Origin: Stenotrophomonas maltophilia
GTDB taxonomy: Bacteria; Pseudomonadota; Gammaproteobacteria; Xanthomonadales; Xanthomonadaceae
Direction: 5' to 3'
Length of the DNA stretch: 64,000 nt
NCBI RefSeq assembly: GCF_002799245.1
Contig: NZ_NEQV01000008.1
Location: 1-64,000 of the forward strand
The notes beneath the pieces were generated by a model that was given only the letters and a program-made list of their open reading frames with translations, did no database searches and was not told the DNA's origin. Both the position numbers and the translations under genes were made by a program. The stretch's first letter is position 1; each line of letters begins with the position of its first letter. Shown here piece after piece: positions 44,277-52,022 of the stretch.

Positions 44277-44762
44277 TCAATAGCGCCAGTCGAGCTTGCG
44301 GTAGAACTTGGCCATCACCCAGGCCGGGCCGATCAGCAGATAGGTCAGGTCGGTCAGGAAGCTGGGCTTGCGGCCCTCGAACTTGTGGCCGATGAACTGC
44401 GCGATCCAGGCCACCACGAACACCCCCACCGCCAGCCAGCGCAGGGCCTGCAGGCCGATCTCGGCCTCCAGCAGGCGGCACAGGCAGCCGAACACGAAGA
44501 ACTGGATGAGCATGCCGATGCCCAGCGGGCGCGACAGCTTGTTGTAGAAGCACCAGGCGCTGAACATCGCCAACGCCGACCAGATGCCGTACTGGAACCA
44601 GGTGATCAGCGGCGGCAGGCACCACAGCAGGGCCACCACCGACCACAAGATCGCCGGTACCGCCACCACGTGGATGCGCTGGTTGATCACATTGCGATGG
44701 TCGTCGGAGTAGCTGGCGAAATAGCGGTCGATCGGCCGCGCAAGCTCGGTGGATGTCTGCAT
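44277..44762 (-). CDS. DUF962/Mpo1-like membrane protein
   Basis: A 161-aa protein with four membrane segments and the DUF962 signature: YFASYSDDHRNVINQRIHVVAVPAILWSVVALLWCLP, then LGIGMLIQFFVFGCLCRLLEAEIG and WIAQFIGHKFEGRKPSFLTDLTYLLIGPAWVMAKFYRKLDWRY. The conserved histidines HRNxxNxxxH and GHKxEGRKP are those of yeast Mpo1, an Fe(II) dioxygenase in odd-chain fatty-acid alpha-oxidation. Whether the bacterial protein has that activity is unproven. ATG 44762 begins MQTSTELARP. Three tandem GTAG repeats lie just upstream. Confidence 0.9.
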   Translation of the reverse strand: MQTSTELARPIDRYFASYSDDHRNVINQRIHVVAVPAILWSVVALLWCLPPLITWFQYGIWSALAMFSAWCFYNKLSRPLGIGMLIQFFVFGCLCRLLEAEIGLQALRWLAVGVFVVAWIAQFIGHKFEGRKPSFLTDLTYLLIGPAWVMAKFYRKLDWRY

Positions 44763-44789
44763 GCGGCCAGCATACTCCCGCCGCGCCCG

Positions 44790-44906
44790 TAGTAGAGCCA
44801 TGCCATGCCTGTCTGCAGGACCTCACGTATCCCGCAGTAGAGCCAGGCCATGCCTGGCTGCAGGACCTCACGTATCCCGCAGTAGAGCCAGGCCATGCCT
44901 GGCTGC
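44790..44906. repeat. Three tandem GTAG palindromes
   Basis: Three copies of a unit containing AGTAGAGCCAGGCCATGCCTGGCTGC (split by varying bases) are spaced by the conserved AGGACCTCACGTATCCCGC; the period is about 47 bp. They lie between the divergent promoter side of the DUF962 gene and the end of purC. Confidence 0.8.
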
Positions 44907-44963
44907 GAACGCGGGACGGACCGCAGAACGCCCCCAGCCACGTGGGCCGGGGGCGCAGGCGGA

Positions 44964-45890
44964 TCAGTCGACGCTGATCCCGGCCAGGCGCTGCAGCGCC
45001 TCGGCGTACTTGGCGCGGGTGCGCTCGATGATTTCGGCCGGGATGGTCGGGCCCGGAGCGGTCTTGCCCCAGTCCAGCGTCTCCAGGTAATCGCGCACGA
45101 ACTGCTTGTCGTAGCTCGGCGGGCTGGTGCCCACTTCGTACTCGTCGGCCGGCCAGTAGCGCGAGGAATCCGGCGTCAGCATCTCGTCCATGATGTACAG
45201 GCGGCCATCGGCATCGGTACCGAACTCGAACTTGGTGTCGGCCAGGATGATGCCGCGCTCGCGGGCGTAATCGGCGGCGAACTTGTAGATGCGCAGGGTG
45301 GCATCGCGCACGCGCTCGGCCAGATCCGCACCGACCTGCTTCACCATTGCATCGAAATCAATGTTCTCGTCATGGTCGCCGACAGCGGCCTTGGTCGAGG
45401 GGGTGAAGATCGGCTCGGGCAGCTGCTCGGCCTGGCGCAGGCCGTCGGGCAGGTCGATGCCGCTGACCTTGCCGGTGCGCTGGTAATCCTTCCAGCCGCT
45501 GCCGATCAGGTAGCCGCGGGCGATCGCTTCCACCGGGACCGGCTTCAGCTTGCGGGTGACCACTGCACGCTTGGCGTACAGGGCCGGGTCCACGCCTTCG
45601 GGCAGCACGCTGGCCACCTCGATGCCGGTCAGGTGGTTGGGCATCAGGTGCGCGGTCTTGGCGAACCAGAAGTTGGACACCTGGCAGAGCATCTCGCCCT
45701 TGCCCGGGATCGGGTCGGGCAGGACCACGTCGAACGCCGACAGGCGATCGGTGGCCACCATCAGCAGGTAATCGCCCGGCGGGGTCCCTGCAGGCAGCCG
45801 CTCGCGCGGGATATCGAACACATCACGCACCTTGCCGCGGTGGCGCAAGGGCAGGCCGGGGAGATCGGATTGCAACAGCGTGGTTGGCAC
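44964..45890 (-). CDS. purC: Phosphoribosylaminoimidazole-succinocarboxamide synthase
   Basis: A 308-aa SAICAR synthetase of purine synthesis, joining CAIR and aspartate with ATP. Motifs: LRHRGKVRDVFDIP, LLMVATDRLSAFDVVLPDPIPGKG, VEAIARGYLIGSGWKDYQ and the ATP/metal region KFEFGTDADGRLYIMDEMLTPDSSRYWP. The length of about 300 aa is that of the eukaryote-like/longer bacterial form. The start is taken as GTG 45890 (VPTTLLQSD) because SD AGGAGT lies four bases upstream; frames starting further up add a non-conserved lead. Confidence 0.96.
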   Translation of the reverse strand: MPTTLLQSDLPGLPLRHRGKVRDVFDIPRERLPAGTPPGDYLLMVATDRLSAFDVVLPDPIPGKGEMLCQVSNFWFAKTAHLMPNHLTGIEVASVLPEGVDPALYAKRAVVTRKLKPVPVEAIARGYLIGSGWKDYQRTGKVSGIDLPDGLRQAEQLPEPIFTPSTKAAVGDHDENIDFDAMVKQVGADLAERVRDATLRIYKFAADYARERGIILADTKFEFGTDADGRLYIMDEMLTPDSSRYWPADEYEVGTSPPSYDKQFVRDYLETLDWGKTAPGPTIPAEIIERTRAKYAEALQRLAGISVD

Positions 45891-46031
45891 GGGCACTCCT
45901 GGGGCGTTGTCGATACGGCTGCCCAACGGACCCGGCGGGCCCGCTGACCAGCGGGCGGCCTAGTGTAAAGCCGTCCGGGCCCGCTGTGACGTAAAATGAG
46001 CGTCCATTTCGTCGGCCGACCCCGGAGCGCC

Positions 46032-46361
46032 ATGCGCTGGTACGGAAAACTGCTCGGATTCATCGCCGGCGCCCTGCTGTTCCGGCCCAATCCGCTGTTC
46101 GGCGCGGTGGTCGGCCTGCTGATCGGCCATGCCTTCGATTCGGACTGGTTCCGCCTGAACAAGGAGAACCCGTACCGGGAGCTGGGGCTGACCTCCGAGG
46201 CCACCGATGCCGAGGTCGAGCGCGCCTACCGCAAGCTGATCTCCCAGTACCACCCCGACAAGCTTGGCGGCGCCGCCCCCGAGCTGCAGCAGCAGGCCGA
46301 GCAGAAGTCGCGGCGGATCAATGCCGCCTACGACCGCATCAAGACCCTGCGCAAGCGCTGA
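46032..46361 (+). CDS. Short membrane-anchored J-domain protein
   Basis: A 109-aa protein with one N-terminal membrane segment (MRWYGKLLGFIAGALLFRPNPLFGAVVGLLIGHAFDSDW) followed by a complete J domain (NPYRELGLTSEATDAEVERAYRKLISQYHPDKLGGAAPELQQQAEQKSRRINAAYDRIKTLRKR) with the catalytic HPD. This resembles a trimmed DjlA lacking the TerB domain, a DnaK co-chaperone at the inner membrane. Start ATG 46032 with SD CGGAG. It is divergent from purC and 57 bp before rpe. Confidence 0.9.
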   Translation: MRWYGKLLGFIAGALLFRPNPLFGAVVGLLIGHAFDSDWFRLNKENPYRELGLTSEATDAEVERAYRKLISQYHPDKLGGAAPELQQQAEQKSRRINAAYDRIKTLRKR

Positions 46362-46418
46362 CCCCTGAGCCCCGCCTGCGGGCGGGAGAACCTTTTCCCC
46401 GTTCCGAAGGCCCCGGCC

Positions 46419-47096
46419 ATGTCCAATTGCCTCATCGCCCCGTCCATCCTCTCCGCCAACTTCGCCCGCCTCGGCGAGGAAGTCGACAACGTCCTCGCCG
46501 CCGGCGCCGACTGGGTCCACTTCGACGTGATGGACAACCACTACGTGCCGAACCTGACCATCGGCCCGATGGTCTGCCAGGCCCTGCGCAAGCACGGCGT
46601 GACTGCGCCGATCGACGTGCACCTGATGGTCGAGCCGGTGGACCGCATCATTCCGGACTTCGCCGAGGCCGGTGCCACCTACATCAGCTTCCACCCGGAG
46701 GCCAGCCGCCACGTGCACCGCACCATCCAGCTGATCCGCTCGCTGGGCTGCAAGCCCGGCATCGTGCTCAATCCGGCCACGCCGGTGGACATCCTCGACT
46801 GGGTGCTGGATGACCTGGACCTGGTGCTGCTGATGTCGGTCAACCCGGGCTTCGGTGGCCAGGCCTTCATCCCCTCGGCGCTGGACAAGCTGCGCGTCGT
46901 GCGCAGGATGATCGACGCCAGCGGCAAGGACATCCGCCTGGAGATCGACGGCGGCGTGAAGGCCGACAACATCGGTGAGATCGCCGCTGCCGGCGCCGAT
47001 ACCTTTGTCGCCGGTTCGGCCATCTTCAACGCCAAGACCAGCTACCAGGACGTGATCGCGCAGATGCGCGCGAATGTCGCTGCGGCGCGGGGCTGA
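46419..47096 (+). CDS. rpe: Ribulose-phosphate 3-epimerase
   Basis: A 225-aa TIM-barrel enzyme interconverting ribulose-5-P and xylulose-5-P in the pentose phosphate pathway. Motifs: IAPSILSANFARLGEEV, DWVHFDVMDNHYVPNLTIGPMV (metal Asp/His), IDVHLMVEPVDRIIPDFAEAGA, VLLMSVNPGFGGQAFIPSALDKL and LEIDGGVKADNIGEIAAAGADTFVAGSAIF. Length fits. The GNAT gene follows after 3 bp. A CCCGCC-TGCG-GGCGGG hairpin lies between the J-domain gene and rpe. Confidence 0.97.
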   Translation: MSNCLIAPSILSANFARLGEEVDNVLAAGADWVHFDVMDNHYVPNLTIGPMVCQALRKHGVTAPIDVHLMVEPVDRIIPDFAEAGATYISFHPEASRHVHRTIQLIRSLGCKPGIVLNPATPVDILDWVLDDLDLVLLMSVNPGFGGQAFIPSALDKLRVVRRMIDASGKDIRLEIDGGVKADNIGEIAAAGADTFVAGSAIFNAKTSYQDVIAQMRANVAAARG

Positions 47097-47099
47097 GCC

Positions 47100-47591
47100 A
47101 TGAGCACGGTGGCCGTGTTGAACATCCGCCCGGCCACTGTTGCCGATGCTGGCCTGATCCTGCATTTCATCCGCGAGCTGGCCATCTACGAGAAGGCCGA
47201 GCATTCGGTGCAGACCGATGAGATCGGCATTGCCGAAAGCCTGTTCGGTGCCGATGCCACCGCGTGCGCGCTGATCTGCGAAGCCAATGGCGAAGCGATC
47301 GGCTATGCGGTGTACTTCTACAACTATTCCACCTGGCTGGGCCGCAAGGGCATCTACCTGGAAGACCTGTATGTCAGCCAGGAAAAGCGCGGCGCCGGTG
47401 CCGGCAAGGCGCTGTTGAAGTACATCGCACGCCAGGCCGTGGCCGAGGGCTGCGGTCGTTTCGAATGGTCGGTGCTGGACTGGAACACCCCGGCCATCGA
47501 GTTCTACACCGCCGCCGGTGCGAAGCCGCAGGACGAGTGGACCGTGTACCGGCTGCAGGGCCAGGCACTGCACGATTTCGCCAACGGGTGA
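47100..47591 (+). CDS. GNAT N-acetyltransferase, spermidine/diamine acetyltransferase-like
   Basis: A 163-aa GNAT protein three bases after rpe. The acetyl-CoA loop is EDLYVSQEKRGAGAGKALLKYIARQAVAEGCGRFEWSVLDWNTPAIEFYTAAGAKPQDEW. The segments IYLEDLYV...RGAGAGKALLK and W.VLDWNTPAIEFYTAAGA match the SSAT1 (diamine acetyltransferase) subgroup well. IRPATVADAGLILHFIRELAIYEKAE at the start is also like that subgroup. Acetylation of spermidine or a related polyamine is likely but inferred; other SSAT-like enzymes act on thialysine. Confidence 0.88.
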   Translation: MSTVAVLNIRPATVADAGLILHFIRELAIYEKAEHSVQTDEIGIAESLFGADATACALICEANGEAIGYAVYFYNYSTWLGRKGIYLEDLYVSQEKRGAGAGKALLKYIARQAVAEGCGRFEWSVLDWNTPAIEFYTAAGAKPQDEWTVYRLQGQALHDFANG

Positions 47592-47595
47592 GGCG

Positions 47596-47676
47596 AAATG
47601 CATCCACGCATGGCGTGGATCTACCAACCGGCTGGGTGCGAACCGCAGCCTGGTGGGTGCGAACCTTGGTTCGCAC
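47596..47676. repeat. GTAG-type palindromes after the GNAT gene
   Basis: CATCCACGCATGGCGTGGATCTAC (47599-47622 approximately) and GTGCGAACCTTGGTTCGCAC (47657-47676) are two palindromes of the local repeat subgroups, in the GNAT-lipid kinase gap. Confidence 0.65.
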
Positions 47677-47689
47677 TCCCCGTGCACCC

Positions 47690-47815
47690 AAAAAAAAGCC
47701 ACGCCAATCACTGGCGTGGCCTCGCTGCATGCGTGGGAGGCTGATCCTGCCTCCATCCATCGTCCCTGCTATGGCCTTCCATTCTCCAGCAGCTGAATGA
47801 CACCTGCGTGACATT
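47690..47815 (-). ncRNA. Candidate small RNA ending in an orphan terminator
   Basis: On the minus strand three hairpins are stacked. The first is CTGCT..ATGG/CCAT..AGCAG at 47792-47766. The second is GGAGGC/GCCTCC with a 7-nt loop at 47754-47736. The third is a perfect intrinsic terminator GCCACGCCA/TGGCGTGGC with a GTGAT loop at 47720-47698, followed by eight T (47697-47690). No protein gene on the minus strand reads into this terminator, and on the plus strand the stem is not followed by T residues. A transcript of about 100-130 nt is inferred; the promoter is not clear. Confidence 0.5.
47698..47720 (-). terminator. Orphan intrinsic terminator (minus strand)
   Basis: Nine-bp perfect stem with a 5-nt loop; the T tract (eight T) exists only in minus-strand orientation. 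Both flanking genes are on the plus strand. Confidence 0.8.
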
Positions 47816-47871
47816 CACCGCGGGCAAACAGCACGTTGCTAGCCTGTGCCACCCCGCCCTGGAAGCTCCGC

Positions 47872-48807
47872 ATGACCGCACCACGCTGGCGCCTGATCCT
47901 CAACGGCAAATCTGCTGGCAACGATGCGTTGCGCGACGCTGTCGGTCATTGGCGCGGGCAGGGGGTGCAGCTGGAAGTGCGGGTGACCTGGGAGGACGGC
48001 GACGCTGAGCGCTATGTGGCCGAGGCGATCGAGCATGGCGTGGATGTCATCGTGGCGGCGGGCGGTGACGGCACGCTCAGTGCTGTTGCGGAAACCCTGG
48101 CGCACCGCAGGGAAGTGGCCGATGCGCTGCCCTCGCTGGCGTTGATCCCGATGGGGACCGCCAACGACTTCGCCACGTCGGCAGGCATTCCCACCGAGCC
48201 ACAGGAAGCCTTCGCGCTGATCGCGCAGACGGTGCCACGCGCGGTCGACCTGTTGCGCGTCGATGCCGATGGCACGCCCTGGTGGTGCGCCAATCTCGCC
48301 AGCGGTGGCTTCGGCACGCAGGTCACGGTGGAAACCGATGCGGGCCTGAAGAAGATGCTGGGTGGCCTGGCCTATGTGATCACCGGCATCGCCAAGCTCG
48401 GTCGCATCGAGCCGGTCAACGCGCGCCTGTCCGGTCCGCAGTTCGCCTGGGAAGGTGACTTCATCGCGCTGGGCATCGGCAATGGCCGCCAGGCGGGGGG
48501 CGGCCAGCAGTTGTGCCCGGAGGCGGTGATCGACGACGGGCTGCTGGATGTCACCGTGCTTCCGGAACTGGAGGGGGAGGTCACTGCCACCCTGGGCCAG
48601 ATGTTCAAGTCCGGCACCCAGGCGGCACTGGAGCAGCTGGCCACGCGCGCGCGGCTGCCGTGGCTGCAGGTGGAATCCGAGCGCCCGCTGACGCTCAACC
48701 TGGACGGCGAGCCGGTGCAGGCCCGCCAGTTCCGCATCCAATGCGTGCCGGGCCGCGTACGGATGCACCTGCCGGCCGGTTGCCCGTTGCTGGCCGGGCA
48801 GGGGTAG
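47872..48807 (+). CDS. yegS: Lipid kinase, diacylglycerol kinase catalytic domain (YegS/DgkB-like)
   Basis: A 311-aa cytosolic lipid kinase. The N-terminal nucleotide-binding domain has LILNGKSAGNDALRDAV, VIVAAGGDGTLSAVAETLA and IPMGTANDFATSAGIP. The C-terminal beta domain has ITGIAKLGRIEPVNARL, GIGNGRQAGGGQQLCPEAVIDDGLLDVTVLPEL and LNLDGEPVQ. GGDGT is the diagnostic motif. YegS phosphorylates phosphatidylglycerol in vitro; the in vivo lipid substrate here is unknown. ATG 47872 (MTAPRWRLI) was chosen; the frame is open further up. Confidence 0.93.
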   Translation: MTAPRWRLILNGKSAGNDALRDAVGHWRGQGVQLEVRVTWEDGDAERYVAEAIEHGVDVIVAAGGDGTLSAVAETLAHRREVADALPSLALIPMGTANDFATSAGIPTEPQEAFALIAQTVPRAVDLLRVDADGTPWWCANLASGGFGTQVTVETDAGLKKMLGGLAYVITGIAKLGRIEPVNARLSGPQFAWEGDFIALGIGNGRQAGGGQQLCPEAVIDDGLLDVTVLPELEGEVTATLGQMFKSGTQAALEQLATRARLPWLQVESERPLTLNLDGEPVQARQFRIQCVPGRVRMHLPAGCPLLAGQG

Positions 48808-48925
48808 AGCCGGCTGGGTAGAGTCGTCCCGGTCCCCGCCGCCGGTCCCGCATAGGTCGCCGCCGCGGTCCGCGCCACAGCCCCCATCACCGGCACCGTG
48901 CTCGCCGTGGTTCAGTTTCCAAGGG

Positions 48926-48954
48926 TTTCCCTCCCGCCGATCCTGCGATACAGT
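48926..48954 (+). promoter_or_regulatory. Weak candidate promoter upstream of the trp leader
   Basis: TTTCCC (48926-48931) and TACAGT (48949-48954) are spaced 17 bp. If used, transcription would start at about 48961, right at the GTG that could begin the Trp-rich leader frame, making a leaderless start possible. The -35 is poor. Confidence 0.3.
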
Positions 48955-48960
48955 CAAGGG

Positions 48961-49110
48961 GTGTACAGCCTGACGACCCCGCATACCTTTTCTTCCGCAC
49001 GCCGTTGGTGGCGATGGTGGCCCGTTGCCGTCGTCCGCCCCCATAACGCTGTGTCCCGGAAGGAAAGTCGTCTTGAACTCGCACGCTCAGTTTCAGCTGC
49101 AGGCCGCTGA
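48961..49110 (+). CDS. Candidate Trp-codon leader peptide overlapping trpE
   Basis: An open frame from GTG 48961 to TGA 49110 would encode a 49-aa peptide with two tandem Trp pairs: ARRWWRWWPVAVV (codons TGG TGG CGA TGG TGG at 49006-49020). Four Trp in five codons is highly unusual and typical of trp leader peptides. The frame runs past the trpE start (49073) in another frame and ends 37 nt inside trpE. The start codon is uncertain because the frame is open further up to 48898. No intrinsic terminator with a T tract follows. Confidence 0.55.
   Translation: MYSLTTPHTFSSARRWWRWWPVAVVRPHNAVSRKESRLELARSVSAAGR
48987..49067 (+). promoter_or_regulatory. Candidate attenuation element: anti-SD and Trp-codon hairpin before trpE
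   Basis: The trpE SD GGAAGGAAAG (49058-49067) is complementary over 10 nt (nine Watson-Crick, one G-U) to CTTTTCTTCC at 48987-48996. Between them GGCGATGG (49010-49017) can pair with CCGTTGCC (49022-49029), which covers the Trp codons. Ribosome position on the leader could thus decide whether the trpE SD is sequestered. Pairing was worked out by eye. Confidence 0.5.
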
Positions 49111-50548
49111 AGGCCACACCCATATTCCCGTCGTCCGTGAAGTGCTGTCCGACCTGGACACGCCGCTTTCGGTCTATCTGAAGCTCGCCGACGGCCCCAA
49201 TACCTACCTGTTTGAATCCGTCGAAGGCGGCGAGCGCTTTGGTCGTTACTCGATCATCGGCCTGCCGGCGCGCCGCGTGTACGCCTTCCATGGGCACACG
49301 CTGACCGTGCGCGAAGACGGCCAGGTGGTGGAAACCCGCGAGGTGGCCGACCCCTTCGCCGAAGTCGAGGCGCTGCGCAGCGCCCACTCGGTGCCCAAGC
49401 TGGAAGGCCTGCCAGGCTTCACCGGTGGCCTGGTCGGCTGGTTCGGTTTCGAGTGCATCGGCTACATCGAACCGCGCCTGGCCCCGACGGCCGGCCGCGA
49501 CGAGCTGGGCACGCCGGACATCCTGCTGCTGGACTCCAACGAGCTGGCGGTATTCGACAACCTCAAGGGCCGGCTGTACCTGATCGTGCATGCCGACCCG
49601 CGCCTCGACGGCGCCTTCGAACAGGCCCAGGCGCGCCTGGATGCACTGACCGCGAAGCTGCGTGCACCGGGTGCCGGCTATCCGGCGCCGCTCAACAGCG
49701 ACGTGCTGGATGAATCCGATTTCGTCTCCGGTTTCACCCGCGAAGGCTTCGTCGATGCGGTCCAGCGCAGCAAGGAATACATCCGCGCCGGTGACATCTT
49801 CCAAGTGGTGCTCAGCCAGCGCCTGAGCGTGCCGTTCAAGGCGCGCCCGGTGGATGTATACCGTGCGCTGCGCGCACTGAACCCATCGCCGTACATGTAC
49901 TTCCTGGATGTCGGTGACCTGCAGGTGGTCGGCTCCTCGCCGGAAATCCTGGTGCGCCTGCAGGATGGCGAAGTCACCGTGCGTCCGATCGCCGGTACCC
50001 GCCCGCGCGGCGCCACCGTCGAGCAGGATCTGGCGCTGGAAGCCGAGCTGCTGGCCGACCCGAAGGAACGCGCCGAGCACCTGATGCTGATCGACCTCGG
50101 CCGCAACGATGCCGGCCGCGTGTCGAAGGCCGGCACCGTGGAAGTGGGCGAGCAGTTCGTGATTGAACGCTACAGCCACGTCATGCATATCGTCAGCGAA
50201 GTGACCGGGCAGCTGCAGCCGGGCCTGAGCTATGCCGATGTGCTGCGTGCCACCTTCCCGGCCGGCACGGTCAGCGGCGCGCCCAAGATCCGCGCGCTGG
50301 AAGTGATCCGCGAACTGGAACCGATCAAGCGCAACGTCTACGCCGGCAGCATCGGCTACATCGGCTGGCACGGCGATGCCGATACCGCGATCGCGATCCG
50401 CACCGCGGTGATCAAGGATGGCCGCCTGTGCGTGCAGGCCGGCGCCGGCATCGTCTACGACTCGGACCCGGACAAGGAATGGGACGAGACGATGAACAAG
50501 GGCCGCGCGCTGTTCCGCGCCGTTGCCCAGGCCGCCAAGGGCCTGTGA
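49073..50548 (+). CDS. trpE: Anthranilate synthase component I
   Basis: A 491-aa chorismate-using subunit, the first committed step of tryptophan synthesis. The N-terminal Trp feedback site is NTYLFESVEGGERFGRYSIIG (LLES-like). The chorismate domain has VGSSPEILVRLQDGEVTVRPIAGTRPRGAT, AEHLMLIDLGRNDAGRV and TFPAGTVSGAPKIRALEVI. The start is TTG 49073 (reading LNSHAQFQLQ), with SD GGAAGGAAAG five nt upstream. It is paired with trpG 0.87 kb downstream, beyond the SIMPL gene. Confidence 0.96.
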   Translation: MNSHAQFQLQAAEGHTHIPVVREVLSDLDTPLSVYLKLADGPNTYLFESVEGGERFGRYSIIGLPARRVYAFHGHTLTVREDGQVVETREVADPFAEVEALRSAHSVPKLEGLPGFTGGLVGWFGFECIGYIEPRLAPTAGRDELGTPDILLLDSNELAVFDNLKGRLYLIVHADPRLDGAFEQAQARLDALTAKLRAPGAGYPAPLNSDVLDESDFVSGFTREGFVDAVQRSKEYIRAGDIFQVVLSQRLSVPFKARPVDVYRALRALNPSPYMYFLDVGDLQVVGSSPEILVRLQDGEVTVRPIAGTRPRGATVEQDLALEAELLADPKERAEHLMLIDLGRNDAGRVSKAGTVEVGEQFVIERYSHVMHIVSEVTGQLQPGLSYADVLRATFPAGTVSGAPKIRALEVIRELEPIKRNVYAGSIGYIGWHGDADTAIAIRTAVIKDGRLCVQAGAGIVYDSDPDKEWDETMNKGRALFRAVAQAAKGL

Positions 50549-50615
50549 AGCTCCCCGTGCCGCGGCCTGCGCCGCGGCACCTTCCGCTGTTCCCATTCAA
50601 GACAAGGAGTACCGC

Positions 50616-51416
50616 ATGAAGCTGCTGAGCGCATTGCTGTGGTCGTCACTGCTGGCCACGATGGCCCCGTCTGCGTGGGCGCAGGCCAATACCATTCCTT
50701 CGCAGCCGCACCTGCTGGTGAAGGGCAGTGCCACCCGCACCGTCATGCCGGACCGCTTCACCGTGAAGGTGGCGCTGGCGTCGGTCGACATGCAGACCAG
50801 CGTTGCCCGCCAGCGCGTGCAGGGAAACACCGAGCGGGTGCTGCAGCTCTTCGAGAAGCATGGTGCCCTCAAGGACAGCGTGCGTGCGGACAACCTGAGC
50901 ATCACGCCGTCGACGCGCTACCGCGATGATGAAGAAGTGTTCAACGGTATCGAGGCGAGCCGCAGCCTGACCGCGTCATTTGCCAGTGCCGAAGCACTGA
51001 AGGATTTCCTGGGTGATCTGAAGGCCAGCCGCGAAGTGCAGGTGAGCACGGCCGTGCCCACCTATGCCAATGCGGCGCGTCTGCGCGCCGAACTGAAGGC
51101 CGAGGCAGCTGCCGAGACCCGGGCGTCGGCCAAGGGGCTGGCCGGGGCTTACGGCGCGAAGATCACCGGCCTTTACAGCATTTCCGATGTGGCCCCCAGT
51201 TTCGCCTACGGCGTGCAGGCAGGCAGTTGGCCGAATGCAAGCCAGGCCGCAGGTGGGGATGGCTATGCAGGAGGCGATAGCACCGCCCTGGAGCGGATAC
51301 AGGTCACTGGCAGCCGCGCGGCGCCGGCGCCGGCTGCTGGCGAACTGCTGGTGGCCGCGCCCATCACCTACACCGAAAACGTATACGCCATTTTCCTGAT
51401 AAGCGACGGAACCTGA
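50616..51416 (+). CDS. SIMPL-domain (DUF541) periplasmic protein
   Basis: A 266-aa exported protein: signal peptide MKLLSALLWSSLLATMAPSAWAQ, then a SIMPL domain (LLVKGSATRTVMPDRFTVKVALASVDMQTSVARQRVQGNTERVLQLFEKHGALKDSVRADNLSITP, then EAAAETRASAKGLAGAYGAKITGLYSISD). A Gly/Ala-rich insertion follows, ending with APITYTENVYAIFLISDG. The role of SIMPL proteins is poorly known (envelope or oxidative stress). SD AGGAG precedes ATG 50616. It lies between trpE and trpG, 2 bp from trpG, so it is probably cotranscribed with the trp genes. Confidence 0.88.
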   Translation: MKLLSALLWSSLLATMAPSAWAQANTIPSQPHLLVKGSATRTVMPDRFTVKVALASVDMQTSVARQRVQGNTERVLQLFEKHGALKDSVRADNLSITPSTRYRDDEEVFNGIEASRSLTASFASAEALKDFLGDLKASREVQVSTAVPTYANAARLRAELKAEAAAETRASAKGLAGAYGAKITGLYSISDVAPSFAYGVQAGSWPNASQAAGGDGYAGGDSTALERIQVTGSRAAPAPAAGELLVAAPITYTENVYAIFLISDGT

Positions 51417-51418
51417 CC

Positions 51419-52006
51419 ATGTTGTGGATGATCGACAACTACGACAGCTTCACCTACAACCTCGTGCAGTACCTGCAGACGCTGGGCGCCGAGGTGAAGG
51501 TGGTGCGCAACGATGCGATGAGCGTGGACGAGATCGCCGCGCAGAAGCCCGAGCGCATCGTCATCTCGCCCGGCCCGTGCACGCCCAACGAAGCGGGCGT
51601 GTCGCTGGAGCTGATCCAGCGCCTGGGCCCGACCACGCCGATCCTCGGCGTGTGCCTGGGCCACCAGGGCATCGGCCAGGTCTACGGCGGCACCGTGATC
51701 CGTGCCGGCAACATCATGCACGGCAAGACCTCGCCGATCCGCCATGAAGGCAAGGGCGTGTTCGCCGGCCTGCCGGACCGCTACCAGGCCACCCGCTACC
51801 ACTCGCTGGTGGTGGACAAGAACAGCCTGCCCGACGCGCTGGAAGTGACCGCCTGGACCGAAAACGACGACGGCTCGATCGAAGAGATCATGGGCCTGCG
51901 CCACCGCCAGTTCCCGGTGGAGGGCGTGCAGTTCCACCCCGAATCCATCCTCACCGAACACGGCCACGCCCTGCTGCGCAATTTCCTGCAGCGCCCGGCG
52001 GCCTGA
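51419..52006 (+). CDS. trpG: Anthranilate synthase component II (glutamine amidotransferase)
   Basis: A 195-aa class I glutamine amidotransferase supplying ammonia to TrpE. The N-terminus MLWMIDNYDSFTYNLVQYL is classic. The nucleophile Cys is in PILGVCLGHQGIGQVYG and the His/Glu of the triad in VEGVQFHPESILTEHG. It could also serve p-aminobenzoate synthase (PabA role), as in other bacteria with a single copy. trpD follows 16 bp downstream. Confidence 0.97.
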   Translation: MLWMIDNYDSFTYNLVQYLQTLGAEVKVVRNDAMSVDEIAAQKPERIVISPGPCTPNEAGVSLELIQRLGPTTPILGVCLGHQGIGQVYGGTVIRAGNIMHGKTSPIRHEGKGVFAGLPDRYQATRYHSLVVDKNSLPDALEVTAWTENDDGSIEEIMGLRHRQFPVEGVQFHPESILTEHGHALLRNFLQRPAA

Positions 52007-52022
52007 TCCAAGGAGCATTCCC

